Shown: positions 24,518 to 33,833 of the stretch, piece after piece | How positions within the stretch are numbered: the first letter of the stretch is position 1 | Layout of the letters: each line of letters begins with the position of its first letter | Source: CAZFOB01 sp964520325 | GTDB taxonomy: Bacteria > Actinomycetota > JAICYB01 | Reading direction: 5' to 3' | DNA: 64,000 nt | Assembly: GCA_964520325.1 (NCBI GenBank) | Contig: CAZFOB010000004.1 | Coordinates: 175,725-239,724, forward strand | Made by a program: the position numbers and the translations under genes | The notes under the pieces: generated by a model | Told to the model about the DNA's origin: nothing | Database searches by the model: none | What the model saw: the letters and a program-made list of their open reading frames with translations, nothing else

Positions 24518-27500
24518 CTACGGCGACGCGCCGAGCGTCGTCAGTCTGCGGACGCATTCGGAGTTGCGCAGAGCATCACGGGAGCGATCGTCCGCCAGCT
24601 GCTGCGCCATCTGATCGACGACGTGCTGCGCCTCACGAAGCGCATCGCTTGGATCGCGACGCCGCTCGCGCAAGAGTGACGCCGTAGCCGCCAGTGTCTT
24701 CCAGAGCTGAGTCGGGTTGGCGATCTGTCGAGCGACGTCGAGCGCGATGTCCAGCTCGGCTTGCGCGCGGTCGAGCTCGCCCAGCGCGGTAAGTCCTTCG
24801 GCACGCAGCCGCCGCCCTTTGGTCACGTTCTTGCGGCTCTCGGTTCGGCCGGCGCCATCGAGGCACTGGTCCGCGTAGACGAGGGCCGAAGCGGGATCTC
24901 CCCGCTTGAGCTGGAGCTCTCCGAGGCTGTGGAACAGATGCTGCTCGTAGCGCCACATCATCCACAGGTCTGGCGGCCGTGGGTTGAGGACGATCTGCTC
25001 GACTTCGCGGTACGCCTCCTCGGCTCGATCGAGGTCCCCGAGAGCAGCAAGGTTGTCGCCGAGGTTCAGAAGGGCGTTGTTGTCGAACTCTGGATCTGCA
25101 GACTCGATCTCTCGAGCGGCGGCGAGCCCTCTCGTGTTCCATTCCAAAGCGGTCTCGTGATCCTCTATCTCGCCGAAGATCCATCCGACCGTGTTGAGTG
25201 TTCGAGCACGGAAATCTGGGAACGCCTCGGTCCGTTCGCAGATGGCGATGACGTCCCGGGCAACATGCAGCGCTCGCTCGTACTGGCCGTCTCCGCCGAA
25301 GGCCACCGAACCAGCCCATGCCGTCGGCACGGTCGCGATGCCCCCTTGCGGCGAAAGCTGCTCCATCCATTGGTCGAACTGAGCGATCGCGCCCGCGTAG
25401 TCACCTTTCCAGTTCGCGAGCAGGACATCGAATTCGCCGAGTAGCCAGACAAGAAGTGGCTCTCGGTCGCCGCTCAGGAAACGGTAGCCTTCCTTATAAG
25501 CCGCTAGTCCCTCGTCGAGCCTGCTCGTAACGATGTAGATCCCTGCCAACCCGAGGTTGCTGGTGAACCTGGTGTCGTCGAAGCGATCTCCGGCGATCCT
25601 GAGAGCCTCCTTGGCCGACGCCTCACCGGCAGCGAACTCGTGCGCGAAGAACTCGGCCACCGCTCGCCCGGCCAGTGCATTGGCGATGAGGTGGTCGTCC
25701 GCTGCTGCCGTTGCCGCCTTCATTACACGGTCGAAATCGGCCATCGCGTCGGCGACCGCGAAGATCGAGAGGTTCAGCAACCCCCGCCGGTAAGCGAGGT
25801 CCGCGATCGCTGCGTGATCGCCGAGTCGCTCACAGATCTGCAGGGCTCGCTCGTAGAAGCGGATCGCATCCTTGTTGGCATACGCGCTCTCGGCCTTCTC
25901 GGCCGACTTCTGCAAGAAGTGGAGAGCCTGCGGCCACTTCTCGGCTTGCTCGTAGTGGTAGGCGAGCGTTTCGTGATGCTCGACGAGACGGTCGGAGTAC
26001 AACTCCTCGATGGCGGTCGCAACCACATGGTGGAGCACCCTCCTGCGCTCGTGGAGAAGCGTCGAATACGCGACGTCGTGGGTGAGAGCGTGCTTGAACA
26101 TGTAGGCGAGTTCTGGGAAGTAGGCCTTCTCGTAGATGAGCTCGAGCGTCTTCAGCTCGACCAGCACGCCTTGAAGCTCCGTCTTGAGGTCCGAGATCTG
26201 GTCGAGCAGGCGCAAGGTGAACTCGCGGCCGATGACGGACGCGAGCTGAAGCGCTTCGCGCGCTCCGGACGCCAACCGGTCGATGCGCGCGAGGATCACG
26301 TCCTGAAGGCTGTTAGGCACCGCGCCGGCATCGGCGATCCCGCCGGCCAGCGCTTTGGTCACTTCCTCGATGAACAGGGGATTACCCTCGGCCTTGCGGG
26401 TGACGGGTCCGAGGAGCTCGGCCGGAAGCGATGCGGCTAACAGCGTCGCGCTCGCGAGTTCAGATCGGGCGTCCGCATCCAGGTTGTTGAGCACGATTCG
26501 ATGCGCGTGCGGCAGGTCTCCAGTTGGGTGCATGTACCCGGGACGGAACGTGAAGATCATCAGTACCGGAGATGCGGCGACGGCGTCAGCGCACACACGG
26601 AAGGCCTCTTCGCTCTGGTCGTCGGCCCAGTGAAGGTCCTCCACGACTACGACGCGAGGAGCGACCTTTCCGCGCTCGAGGATCAGCTCCCGGAGCGCGT
26701 CGAGGATGCCGGCGCGCCGCTCCATCGGGTCCATCTGTTCGACGGCGGCGTCGCCGGGGTCGACCTGCAGAAGGAACTTGAGATAGGGAACGGTCTTCTG
26801 CGCTTCGATCGACCAAAGCGCGGAATCGACATCGATCTTGGCGATGATCGTTCCGTCGTCGTCATGGTCCGTGATCCTGAAGCCGTTCTTCACGAGCTCG
26901 ATCACGGGGACATAGGGGATGTTCTCTCCGTAGGAGATGCAATGCGCCTCGCGCCAGATCACGTCCTCACCGAGGGCGCGGTGGAACTCGAGCAGCAAGC
27001 GCGACTTCCCGATGCCCGGCTCCCCCGAGATCATCACGATCTGACCGCGTCCCGCGAGAGCTTCCTTCCACAGTCCCTTCAGCACGTCGACGTCGCGGTC
27101 GCGTCCGACGAAGGGGCTCAGGCCTCGAGCGACCGAAGCGTCCATCCGCGAACGGACGCCGCGTTCACGCACCGCTTCGTAGATGTGGACGGGCTCGGAC
27201 TTACCCTTGACGTCCCGGAACCCAAGATCCTCGCAGTCGATGTAGTCGGCGACCTGGTCGTAGGTGTGCTGCGTCAGAAAGACCGTCCCCGGCTCGGCCA
27301 TCTGCTCCATGCGCGCCGCGAGGTTCACCGTATCGCCGACGGCCGTGTAGTCCATCGTGAGGTCGTCGCTCACGCGTCCGACGACGACGGGACCGGTGTT
27401 CAGTCCGATCCGGAAGGACGTGTCGATACCTTCTGCCTCGATGTAATCATGCAGGGCGTGCTGGATGTCGAGTGAGGCGGCGACGGCGCGGCGCGCCGAG

Positions 27501-27940
27501 TCTTCGTGCGCGATCGGGGCACCGAACAGGGCGATGATCCCGTCCCCGGTGAACTGTGTTACCGTCCCCTCGTACTGATGGACGCTCGCGATCATCCGCT
27601 CTACGCATCCCTGGACGAACGTGTAGACCTTCTCCGGATCCATGCGTTCGGACAGCGGCGTGAACCCCTTCGCGTCGGCGAACATCACGGTTACCGTCCG
27701 GCGTTCTCCTTCGAGCTTTCCGCGCTCCTCGAGGATCTTTCGCGCGAGGTGAGCGGGTGTGACCGCGCGGAGGTCTTCCTGGGGTTCTGCCCCCAGGCCC
27801 GTACCGCAGGTGTCGCAGAACCTGGCGTCCGGGCGAACCTGTGCGCCGCACTTCGGGCACCCCGACGCGAGCGACGCCCCACATGCGTCGCAGAAGGTTG
27901 CGCCCTCCCGGTTGTCCCGGGTGCATGCAGGACACTTCAT
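24518..27940 (-). CDS. Class III nucleotidyl cyclase with zinc ribbons, AAA ATPase and TPR array
   Basis: 1140 residues. Domains: two zinc ribbons (C3/C6/C17/C20 and C28/C31/C42/C45); class III adenylate/guanylate cyclase (~80-265) with metal-binding Asp89 in FADAKGF and Asp133 in FTGDGI, and DYTAVGDTVNLAARM holding base-selecting Asp and transition-state Asn/Arg; AAA/STAND ATPase (~275-620, FVGRDRDVDVL, Walker A GEPGIGKS near 308, VVVVEDLHWAD Walker B); then ~500 residues of TPR helices. All catalytic residues are present, so it should make cAMP (or cGMP) under control of the NTPase/TPR part. Single gene, upstream of which lies the ABC-2 operon. Confidence 0.9.
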   Translation of the reverse strand: MKCPACTRDNREGATFCDACGASLASGCPKCGAQVRPDARFCDTCGTGLGAEPQEDLRAVTPAHLARKILEERGKLEGERRTVTVMFADAKGFTPLSERMDPEKVYTFVQGCVERMIASVHQYEGTVTQFTGDGIIALFGAPIAHEDSARRAVAASLDIQHALHDYIEAEGIDTSFRIGLNTGPVVVGRVSDDLTMDYTAVGDTVNLAARMEQMAEPGTVFLTQHTYDQVADYIDCEDLGFRDVKGKSEPVHIYEAVRERGVRSRMDASVARGLSPFVGRDRDVDVLKGLWKEALAGRGQIVMISGEPGIGKSRLLLEFHRALGEDVIWREAHCISYGENIPYVPVIELVKNGFRITDHDDDGTIIAKIDVDSALWSIEAQKTVPYLKFLLQVDPGDAAVEQMDPMERRAGILDALRELILERGKVAPRVVVVEDLHWADDQSEEAFRVCADAVAASPVLMIFTFRPGYMHPTGDLPHAHRIVLNNLDADARSELASATLLAASLPAELLGPVTRKAEGNPLFIEEVTKALAGGIADAGAVPNSLQDVILARIDRLASGAREALQLASVIGREFTLRLLDQISDLKTELQGVLVELKTLELIYEKAYFPELAYMFKHALTHDVAYSTLLHERRRVLHHVVATAIEELYSDRLVEHHETLAYHYEQAEKWPQALHFLQKSAEKAESAYANKDAIRFYERALQICERLGDHAAIADLAYRRGLLNLSIFAVADAMADFDRVMKAATAAADDHLIANALAGRAVAEFFAHEFAAGEASAKEALRIAGDRFDDTRFTSNLGLAGIYIVTSRLDEGLAAYKEGYRFLSGDREPLLVWLLGEFDVLLANWKGDYAGAIAQFDQWMEQLSPQGGIATVPTAWAGSVAFGGDGQYERALHVARDVIAICERTEAFPDFRARTLNTVGWIFGEIEDHETALEWNTRGLAAAREIESADPEFDNNALLNLGDNLAALGDLDRAEEAYREVEQIVLNPRPPDLWMMWRYEQHLFHSLGELQLKRGDPASALVYADQCLDGAGRTESRKNVTKGRRLRAEGLTALGELDRAQAELDIALDVARQIANPTQLWKTLAATASLLRERRRDPSDALREAQHVVDQMAQQLADDRSRDALRNSECVRRLTTLGASP

Positions 27941-28016
27941 GCCGGCGTCGGATCGCTCATGCGGTTATCTTCCCTCATCCGGCAGGCGCTAGGTGGGCCC
28001 TCGCGCCGCTAGGCCC

Positions 28017-29195
28017 CTACGCGACGATGGTGCGGCGCAGACGCCAGGTGGCCAGTGGCAGCAAGACGGCGACGAATCCCGCCAGGACGAGCAGCTCCGT
28101 CGTGATGTCTCCGATGCTTCCGCCGCGGCCGATGAGCTCGATCCAGGCGTCCATCGCCCACGCGTGGGGAAAGATGTGGCCGAAGCGCTGCATCGTCTCG
28201 GGGACGATCTCGAGCGGCCACATACAGCCCCCGAGCATCCCCATCGCGATCCCGGCCATCGATCCGATCGAGCCGGCCTGCTCGGGCGTCCGGAAGATCG
28301 TTCCAAAGAGCATCCCCACCGATGTCCCGACGAGGACGAAGAGCACGACCAGCGCAGCTGCGCCGAGCGGATCGCCCCAATCGACGCCGAAGAGCAACGT
28401 CCCCGCCGCGAAGATCACCAGCGCCTGCAGGCCGGCGATCCCGAATCGCGCCAGCCCCTCGCCGAGAAGGATCGTGCGGGCTGGGGTCGGTGTGGCGAAC
28501 ATCCGCTGCGTTACGTTCAGTTGACGTGAACGGATCAAGAGCGCCGAACCCGCGAGCGAGGTGATGAACACGAACAGGATGAGGTTGCTCGGTGCTTGAT
28601 ATCCGATACCCGGCGGGAGCTCGCCCTCCGCGTCGCCGGACCCGACTGTTTGCGTTCTCACGCCAACGGCGACGTTGGCGAACAGCTCGGCGGTGCGCCT
28701 GGCTTCGATGAGGGTGGTCGCGATCGGTTGACGAGAACGCTTGCTGGCGAACGCCGCCGCCTGAAGCGCCGCTCCCTGGTTCGCGATGACGTCGGCGATC
28801 ACCGACCGCACCGCAGCCGGTGACCCGCGGGCCTGATCGATGAGCAGCTCGATCTCGACCGCTCGCCCGGAGAGCAAGCCGGCGTCGTATCCGTCGGCGA
28901 CCACCAGCCCCGCGGGCACCGAACCTCGTCGCACCGCTTTGGCGAGGCTCTCGCGGTCGTCGAAAGTCTCGAGCTCGATGCGATCGGAGGCCTCGAGCGC
29001 CTTGACCAAGCCGGCCTCGAGCCGGCCGTCACCACTCGAGACGATGCCGACACCGAATTCGGTGTCGGCGAAGCCGGACGTTGCCGTGCCGACGACAAGG
29101 ATCAGCAAGAGCGGAAACGCGACGGTGAAGAAGAGCGCGGTGCGGTCGTTCATGAACCGCCGGATCCCGTTTCGGGCGATGACGAATGCCTTCAT
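28017..29195 (-). CDS. ABC-2 type exporter permease (second of pair)
   Basis: 392 residues. TM1 near the N-terminus (FFTVAFPLLLILVVGTATSGF), a ~150-residue extracellular domain (EFGVGIVSSGDGRLEAGLVKAL onward), then five C-terminal helices, the ABC-2 (YhgE/DrrB-like) topology. The loop RSRQLNVTQRMFATPTPARTILLGE is the typical cytosolic coupling segment. Start is set at the third ATG of a short repeat (MKAFVIARNG), matching the paralogue's MRAIFVIARKD; two earlier in-frame ATGs are created by the repeat. Works with the ATPase at 30452 and the permease at 29248. Substrate unknown. Confidence 0.85.
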   Translation of the reverse strand: MKAFVIARNGIRRFMNDRTALFFTVAFPLLLILVVGTATSGFADTEFGVGIVSSGDGRLEAGLVKALEASDRIELETFDDRESLAKAVRRGSVPAGLVVADGYDAGLLSGRAVEIELLIDQARGSPAAVRSVIADVIANQGAALQAAAFASKRSRQPIATTLIEARRTAELFANVAVGVRTQTVGSGDAEGELPPGIGYQAPSNLILFVFITSLAGSALLIRSRQLNVTQRMFATPTPARTILLGEGLARFGIAGLQALVIFAAGTLLFGVDWGDPLGAAALVVLFVLVGTSVGMLFGTIFRTPEQAGSIGSMAGIAMGMLGGCMWPLEIVPETMQRFGHIFPHAWAMDAWIELIGRGGSIGDITTELLVLAGFVAVLLPLATWRLRRTIVA

Positions 29196-29238
29196 GCGGC
29201 ACCTTGGCATGCGGCACCTTGGCATGCGCGCACCTTGG
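29193..29238 (-). repeat. 15-bp tandem repeat over the permease start
   Basis: On the minus strand CCAAGGTGCCGCATG occurs twice exactly (29222-29208 and 29207-29193). A related 16-bp copy, CCAAGGTGCGCGCATG, lies at 29238-29223. Each unit holds an AAGGTG Shine-Dalgarno-like word and an ATG; the two exact units keep the ATGs in frame. Confidence 0.85.
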
Positions 29239-29247
29239 CGAGAGCCT

Positions 29248-30435
29248 TCACGCGATCCTCTGGGAGCGCCACATGCCGAGCCCTCCGGTCACGATCGCGA
29301 ATGCGGCGATCGCGAACAGATGGGGACCGAGGTCACCGAGGGTGGCGCCGTCGTAGGCGATGTCGGTATAGCCGCGCAACGCCCATCCGTTCGGAGTGAG
29401 GTACGACAGGCGCTGCATCAGCTCGGGCATCTGGAAGACGGGGAAGAAGCTCCCTCCGAACAGAGCCAGCAGAAGCGTCAACACTTGGACGACCGCGTCC
29501 GACCCTTCGATCGTGCGGGAGAAGGTCTGCGCCAGGGTCATGAGTCCCATCACCGCGAGCACGGTGGTCACGGTCAGCACGACGAGCGCCAACGGGTCGC
29601 CCCACGAGATGTCGAGGAGGAGGCCGAAGGCCAGGAACATCACGATGAAGCTCACGATCCCGAGTACGAACGCACTTGCGGCCTTGCCGAGCACGACGGT
29701 CGGACGTGGGATCGGAGCCGCCAGGATGCGCGGCAGCGTGCCATCCTGGCGTTCGGCGATGAGGCTCCGCGCAACGAAGCTCGTCGTGAAGAACAGCGAG
29801 AAGACCGCCATCGCCGGGCCGAAGTAGTTCACGCCGCTCACCTTGCGCACGCCGATCTCGCCGTCAACGAGCTGGACCGGGATCCGTTCGGTGGCCGCCG
29901 CCCGGGCCAGAGCAGGGATGTCCAGCGGCAGAGGTGCGCCCTCCCGCTGCGCGATCCCGAGCGTGGTTGCAACGGAGAGCCGTCCGGCGTTGATCTGTGT
30001 CGTGTACGCCTCGGCGAGAGCCTCGGCGACGTCGGAGCCGATCTGCGCATTCGGATTGCGTAGCACCGTGATCGTGGCTTTGCGGTTTGCCGCAACAGCG
30101 GCCGCGAAGCCGCGCGGGATCACGAACGCGGCGGACACCGCATCGTCCGCGACGAGCTTCCTGGCCCCGGCCGCCAGTTTCGCGGTCCTCACGAAGATCT
30201 GATCGGAGAACTCAGGCGCGCCGAGCACTTGTTCGTAAAACGCCCGGGTGATTTCGCTTCGGTCTTCGTCGACGACGGCATAGGTGGCTTCGAACGAATC
30301 GACGAAGCCGCCGCCGAAGGCCGACGAGACGATCAACGCGATCCCGAGCGGCGCGACGAAGGCAGCCACGATCGCCGAGCGGTCGCGAAGGCGCTGCTTC
30401 ATGTCCTTGCGTGCGATCACGAAGATGGCTCTCAT
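29248..30435 (-). CDS. ABC-2 type exporter permease (first of pair)
   Basis: 395 residues with the same layout as its neighbour: N-terminal helix (SAIVAAFVAPLGIALIVSSAFGG), an extracellular domain (~50-215), the loop RSLIAERQDGTLPRILAAPIPRPTVVLGK and five C-terminal helices. The two permeases probably form a heterodimer. Start ATG at 30435, 16 nt after the ATPase stop; the longer frame overlaps the ATPase gene. The role is export of a lipid, drug or polymer. Confidence 0.85.
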   Translation of the reverse strand: MRAIFVIARKDMKQRLRDRSAIVAAFVAPLGIALIVSSAFGGGFVDSFEATYAVVDEDRSEITRAFYEQVLGAPEFSDQIFVRTAKLAAGARKLVADDAVSAAFVIPRGFAAAVAANRKATITVLRNPNAQIGSDVAEALAEAYTTQINAGRLSVATTLGIAQREGAPLPLDIPALARAAATERIPVQLVDGEIGVRKVSGVNYFGPAMAVFSLFFTTSFVARSLIAERQDGTLPRILAAPIPRPTVVLGKAASAFVLGIVSFIVMFLAFGLLLDISWGDPLALVVLTVTTVLAVMGLMTLAQTFSRTIEGSDAVVQVLTLLLALFGGSFFPVFQMPELMQRLSYLTPNGWALRGYTDIAYDGATLGDLGPHLFAIAAFAIVTGGLGMWRSQRIA

Positions 30436-30451
30436 GCGCTCGGTCCGACCA

Positions 30452-31489
30452 TCAGTCTCGGAGGGCCTTGCCCGTGAGGTGAAGGAATACAGCCTCGAGG
30501 TCGGGTTCGATGACTTCGACACTCGCGACGCTCACCTTCGCGCGGTCGGCCATCTCGAGCAGGCGCGGGAGGGCTTCACGGCCCGACCGGACGAGGAATT
30601 GCACCGATCCGTCCCCGACGGTGACGTCGTGCACGTCCTTCAGGCGTTTGGCTTGTGTCGCGAACGAATCGAGACGTCCGGTGCCCGAGAGCTCGATACG
30701 GTCGCGCTGACCGATCTTCGCCGTCAGCTCGCGCCGGGTTCCCTCGGCGATGATCTTGCCCTCGTCGATGATCCCGACGCGATCGCAGAGGCGCTCGGCC
30801 TCCTCCATGTAGTGCGTGGTGTACAGGACGGCCAGGCCTTGCGCGGAGAGTTGTTCGACGTTCTCGAGGATGGCGTTCCGGCTCTGGGGATCAACACCGA
30901 CTGTCGGTTCGTCGAGGATCAGCAACTTCGGTTCGTGCAGGAGTCCCGCTGCGATGTTCAACCGTCGCTTCATCCCACCGGAGTACTTGTCCACACGGTC
31001 CTTCGCGCGGTCTGTGAGCCCGACGACGTCGAGTGCGTGACCGACACGCTGGGCGAGAGTCTTCTTGTCGAGACCGTAGAGCTGTCCGAAGAACCTGAGA
31101 TTCTCCTTGCCTGAAAGGTCCGGATAGAGAGCCAGATCCTGCGGGACGTACCCGATGGCTGCTTTGGCTTTCGTGGCCTTGGGCGTCACATTCAGTCCGG
31201 CCACGGTGATATCGCCGGCGTCCCGCTCGAGCAGCCCGCAGATCATCGAGACCGTTGTTGTCTTCCCCGCGCCGTTGGGTCCGAGGAGGCCGTAGGTCTG
31301 GCCCGGGCCGATCTCGAACCCAACGTCGTCGACCGCGGTTCGGCTGCCGAAGGTCTTCTTCAGACCGCTGCAACGCAGGATCGGTTCCACGCTCAAAGAC
31401 CCGGCGCTCGGAGCGGCGCCGACCGGCTGTCTCTTGCCGGCTGGTTTTCGTTTCGGTGCGGGCTTCCTGTGCGCCGCGGACTTACTCAC
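30452..31489 (-). CDS. ABC-2 exporter ATPase (DrrA-like)
   Basis: 345 residues. A ~35-residue Lys/Pro-rich N-terminal extension (KPAPKRKPAGKRQP) precedes a complete ABC domain: Walker A LLGPNGAGKTTT (~70), Q-loop YVPQDLALYP, signature KYSGGMKRRL, Walker B LLILDEPTVGVDP, H-loop TTHYMEEAE. The C-terminal ~80 residues (RIELSGTGRLDSF...VEVIEPDLEAVFLHLTGKALRD) match the DrrA-type regulatory tail. It powers the two permeases downstream. GTG start with GGGGAGGAG upstream. The basic extension is unusual for the family. Confidence 0.9.
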   Translation of the reverse strand: MSKSAAHRKPAPKRKPAGKRQPVGAAPSAGSLSVEPILRCSGLKKTFGSRTAVDDVGFEIGPGQTYGLLGPNGAGKTTTVSMICGLLERDAGDITVAGLNVTPKATKAKAAIGYVPQDLALYPDLSGKENLRFFGQLYGLDKKTLAQRVGHALDVVGLTDRAKDRVDKYSGGMKRRLNIAAGLLHEPKLLILDEPTVGVDPQSRNAILENVEQLSAQGLAVLYTTHYMEEAERLCDRVGIIDEGKIIAEGTRRELTAKIGQRDRIELSGTGRLDSFATQAKRLKDVHDVTVGDGSVQFLVRSGREALPRLLEMADRAKVSVASVEVIEPDLEAVFLHLTGKALRD

Positions 31490-31650
31490 GATGTGTTCTC
31501 CTCCCCGCTGGTCCCGGACATTCTCCGCGTACGCTGTGGTCGGCGCATCCTTCCCCAGGCGGATAGGAATGCCCGTCCGCTTCTTCCGCGGGAGGGTGGC
31601 CGTGGGGGGAGTGCCGGCCGTGGGGGGAGGTCGGGCGCGCCCGGAAGTCT

Positions 31651-32769
31651 GTGAGCTACCCTGAGCCGGCGGGCCGACAGGCCCGTCTGTCGTTTCGCGA
31701 GGAGTTCGTTCTGGCGCGCACCAAGACCCAGCAATACCCCGTGCGACAAGAGGAGATTCGCCGCTGGCGAGAGGGCCTCGATCGGGCGCTGCGCGTCCCG
31801 AAGAAGAAGCGAAAGCCGTTGCGCTTCATTGCGATCGGCCTCGTCCTCGTGGTCATCGCCGGCACGGTCGGTGGATACCTCTACTGGAAGGTGATCGGCG
31901 GTCTCTTCACCCGGACCTCAGTCGAGCTTGCGCAGTCCGGCGGCAAGGCGCTCAACGTGTTGCTGGTGGGAAGCGACACACGGGAGGGCCTTACCGATCC
32001 GCTGGACGTCGAACGCTTCGGATCGGTGGGCGGCAAGCGCGCCGACACCATCATCCTGGCTCAGCTCGTTCCGGGGGAGCAGCGGGGCGTCCTCGTCTCC
32101 TTTCCGCGCGATCTCTACGTCACCGTCCACAACGCGGGAACCACGCGCCAGGCCAAGATCAACTCGGCCTACGGCTACGGGCCCCAGTCCGTCATCGATA
32201 CCGTCGGCTCGCTCACCGGGATGCCGATCAATCACTACATGGAAGTGAACATCAACGGGTTTCGAGGGATGGTCGACGCGGTCGGCGGCATCGATGTCAC
32301 GAACGCGACATCGCTGTACGACTCGAAGCTCAACTTCAGATTGCCATCCGGGAGGAGCCACCTCGACGGCAACCAAGCGCTGTCCTTCGTCCGGGCGCGC
32401 TACGCCACGCCCAACGGAGACTTCGGCCGCATCAAGCGCCAACAGCAGTTCCTCAAAGCTGTCATGTCCAAGGTCGGCAACGTGCAGACGCTGAGTAATC
32501 CGCGGAAGGTCAACAATCTGGCGAGAGCTTTCGCCAAGAACGTCACCGTCGACCAATTCTTCCAACTGGACGACCTCGTGAAATTCGCGCTCAGCGTCAG
32601 ACGCACGCCGTCGCTCGAGACGTTCAGCGTGCCCGGCAGCATCGGGAGTGCCGGTGGCGCTTCGGTCGTCCTGATGGACACCACGAAGGCCGAGCCGCTG
32701 TTCCAGGCGCTGCGCGACGTTGAGGATCCGCTAAAGGTCGTCCCAGGCCTGCAGGCATCGGGTCCGTAG
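31651..32769 (+). CDS. LytR-CpsA-Psr (LCP) family wall-glycopolymer ligase
   Basis: 372 residues. Short cytosolic N-terminus with basic patch (VPKKKRKPLRF), one membrane helix (FIAIGLVLVVIAGTVGGYLYW, ~53-75) and an extracellular LCP domain: LNVLLVGSDTREG, GKRADTIILAQLVP, VLVSFPRDLYVTV, KINSAYGYG, HYMEVNINGFRGMVDAVGGIDV, LDGNQALSFVRARY. The Asp/Arg residues of these blocks bind the polyprenyl pyrophosphate. It attaches arabinogalactan-like or teichoic polymer to peptidoglycan. The gene opens the rml/GT operon, and in mycobacteria the LCP gene is also next to rmlD/wbbL. GTG at 31651 is the annotated start; CTG at 31711 (ARTKTQQ...) is an alternative. Confidence 0.9.
   Translation: MSYPEPAGRQARLSFREEFVLARTKTQQYPVRQEEIRRWREGLDRALRVPKKKRKPLRFIAIGLVLVVIAGTVGGYLYWKVIGGLFTRTSVELAQSGGKALNVLLVGSDTREGLTDPLDVERFGSVGGKRADTIILAQLVPGEQRGVLVSFPRDLYVTVHNAGTTRQAKINSAYGYGPQSVIDTVGSLTGMPINHYMEVNINGFRGMVDAVGGIDVTNATSLYDSKLNFRLPSGRSHLDGNQALSFVRARYATPNGDFGRIKRQQQFLKAVMSKVGNVQTLSNPRKVNNLARAFAKNVTVDQFFQLDDLVKFALSVRRTPSLETFSVPGSIGSAGGASVVLMDTTKAEPLFQALRDVEDPLKVVPGLQASGP
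31657..31662 (+). promoter_or_regulatory. Candidate -10 (TACCCT) at the head of the envelope operon
   Basis: A TANNNT hexamer lying just after the GTG at 31651. If used, transcription would start near 31669 and translation would need a later start, e.g. the CTG at 31711 preceded by GAGGAG (31699-31704). Confidence 0.25.
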
Positions 32770-33833
32770 TGAGAGGCCTGGTGGCTGCGGGGGGCCATGC
32801 CACACGCCTCCGGCCGCTGAGCTACACCCTTCCCAAGCAGCTGATATCGCTTGCGAACAAGCCGATCATCTTCTACGTCCTCGAGGACCTTGCGAGCGCA
32901 GGCGTTGAGGACGTCGTTGTCGTCGTCGCGCCGCACAGCGCCGACGCGATCCGCGCGACGGTTGGAGACGGCTCCCGCTTCGGCCAGCGGATCGAGTACA
33001 TCGTGCAGCGCGAGGCTCGTGGTCTTGCGGACGTGGTCCTCATCGCGGAAGAAGCTCTGCGCGGCGATGCGTTCGTGATGTACCTGGGCGACAACGTGCT
33101 CGAGGGCGGTGTTGGCTGGATGGTCGAGGAGTTCGAGCGCGAGAAGCCGAACGCGTCGATCCTGCTGACGAAGGTCAGGAATCCCGAAGCATTCGGTGTC
33201 GCGATCCTCGAGGACGACAGGATCGTCGGCTTCGTCGAGAAGCCGAAGGACCCGCCGTCCGATCTCGCTCTGACCGGGGTCTATCTCTTCGACGAGAACA
33301 TCTTCGGATCCGCAAAGGCGATCAGTCCATCGTTTCGCAACGAGCTCGAGATCACCGACGCGATCCAGCACTTGATCGATCGCGGATTGGAGGTCAGGCC
33401 GCACATCCATACCGGTTGGTGGCTCGACACCGGCAAGAAGGACGACATGCTCGAAGCGAACCGCATCCTGCTCGAGATCCGAGAGCGTTGCATCGAGGGT
33501 GAGGTCGACGAGGCGTCGAGCCTCGAGGGCCGGGTGGTGGTCGAGGCCGGCGCATCGGTTGTTCGTTCGCAGATCCGCGGACCGGTCTGCATCGGAAGCA
33601 ACGCCCAGATCATCGATTCGTATATCGGTCCGTATACCGCGATCGGCGCGGACTGTCGCGTCGAAGACGGCGAAGTCGAACACTCGATCCTGCTCGAGGG
33701 ATCTCGCGTGGTCGGCGTTCGTCGCGTGACCGACTCGATCCTCGGACGAGGGTCTGAGGCGATACGTGGAGCCGGTGCCGCGCGCGCTTACCGGTTGATG
33801 ATCGGAGACGATTCGAGCGTCGAAGTCATCTGA
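32769..33833 (+). CDS. Glucose-1-phosphate thymidylyltransferase, long form
   Basis: 354 residues. The nucleotidyltransferase domain has GGHATRLRPLSYTLPKQL (signature G-x-x-T-R-L with the catalytic Lys), then MYLGDNVLEGG with the metal Asp, FGVAILEDDRIVGFVEKP, TGVYLFDE and GWWLDTGKKDDMLEANR. A left-handed beta-helix tail (~240-354, IRGPVCIGSNAQIIDSYIGPYTAIG) marks the long RmlA2/RfbA type. It makes dTDP-glucose, the first step toward dTDP-rhamnose. GTG overlaps the LCP stop by 1 bp. The second glycine of the signature is His-Ala here, which is tolerated in this subgroup. Confidence 0.88.
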   Translation: MRGLVAAGGHATRLRPLSYTLPKQLISLANKPIIFYVLEDLASAGVEDVVVVVAPHSADAIRATVGDGSRFGQRIEYIVQREARGLADVVLIAEEALRGDAFVMYLGDNVLEGGVGWMVEEFEREKPNASILLTKVRNPEAFGVAILEDDRIVGFVEKPKDPPSDLALTGVYLFDENIFGSAKAISPSFRNELEITDAIQHLIDRGLEVRPHIHTGWWLDTGKKDDMLEANRILLEIRERCIEGEVDEASSLEGRVVVEAGASVVRSQIRGPVCIGSNAQIIDSYIGPYTAIGADCRVEDGEVEHSILLEGSRVVGVRRVTDSILGRGSEAIRGAGAARAYRLMIGDDSSVEVI

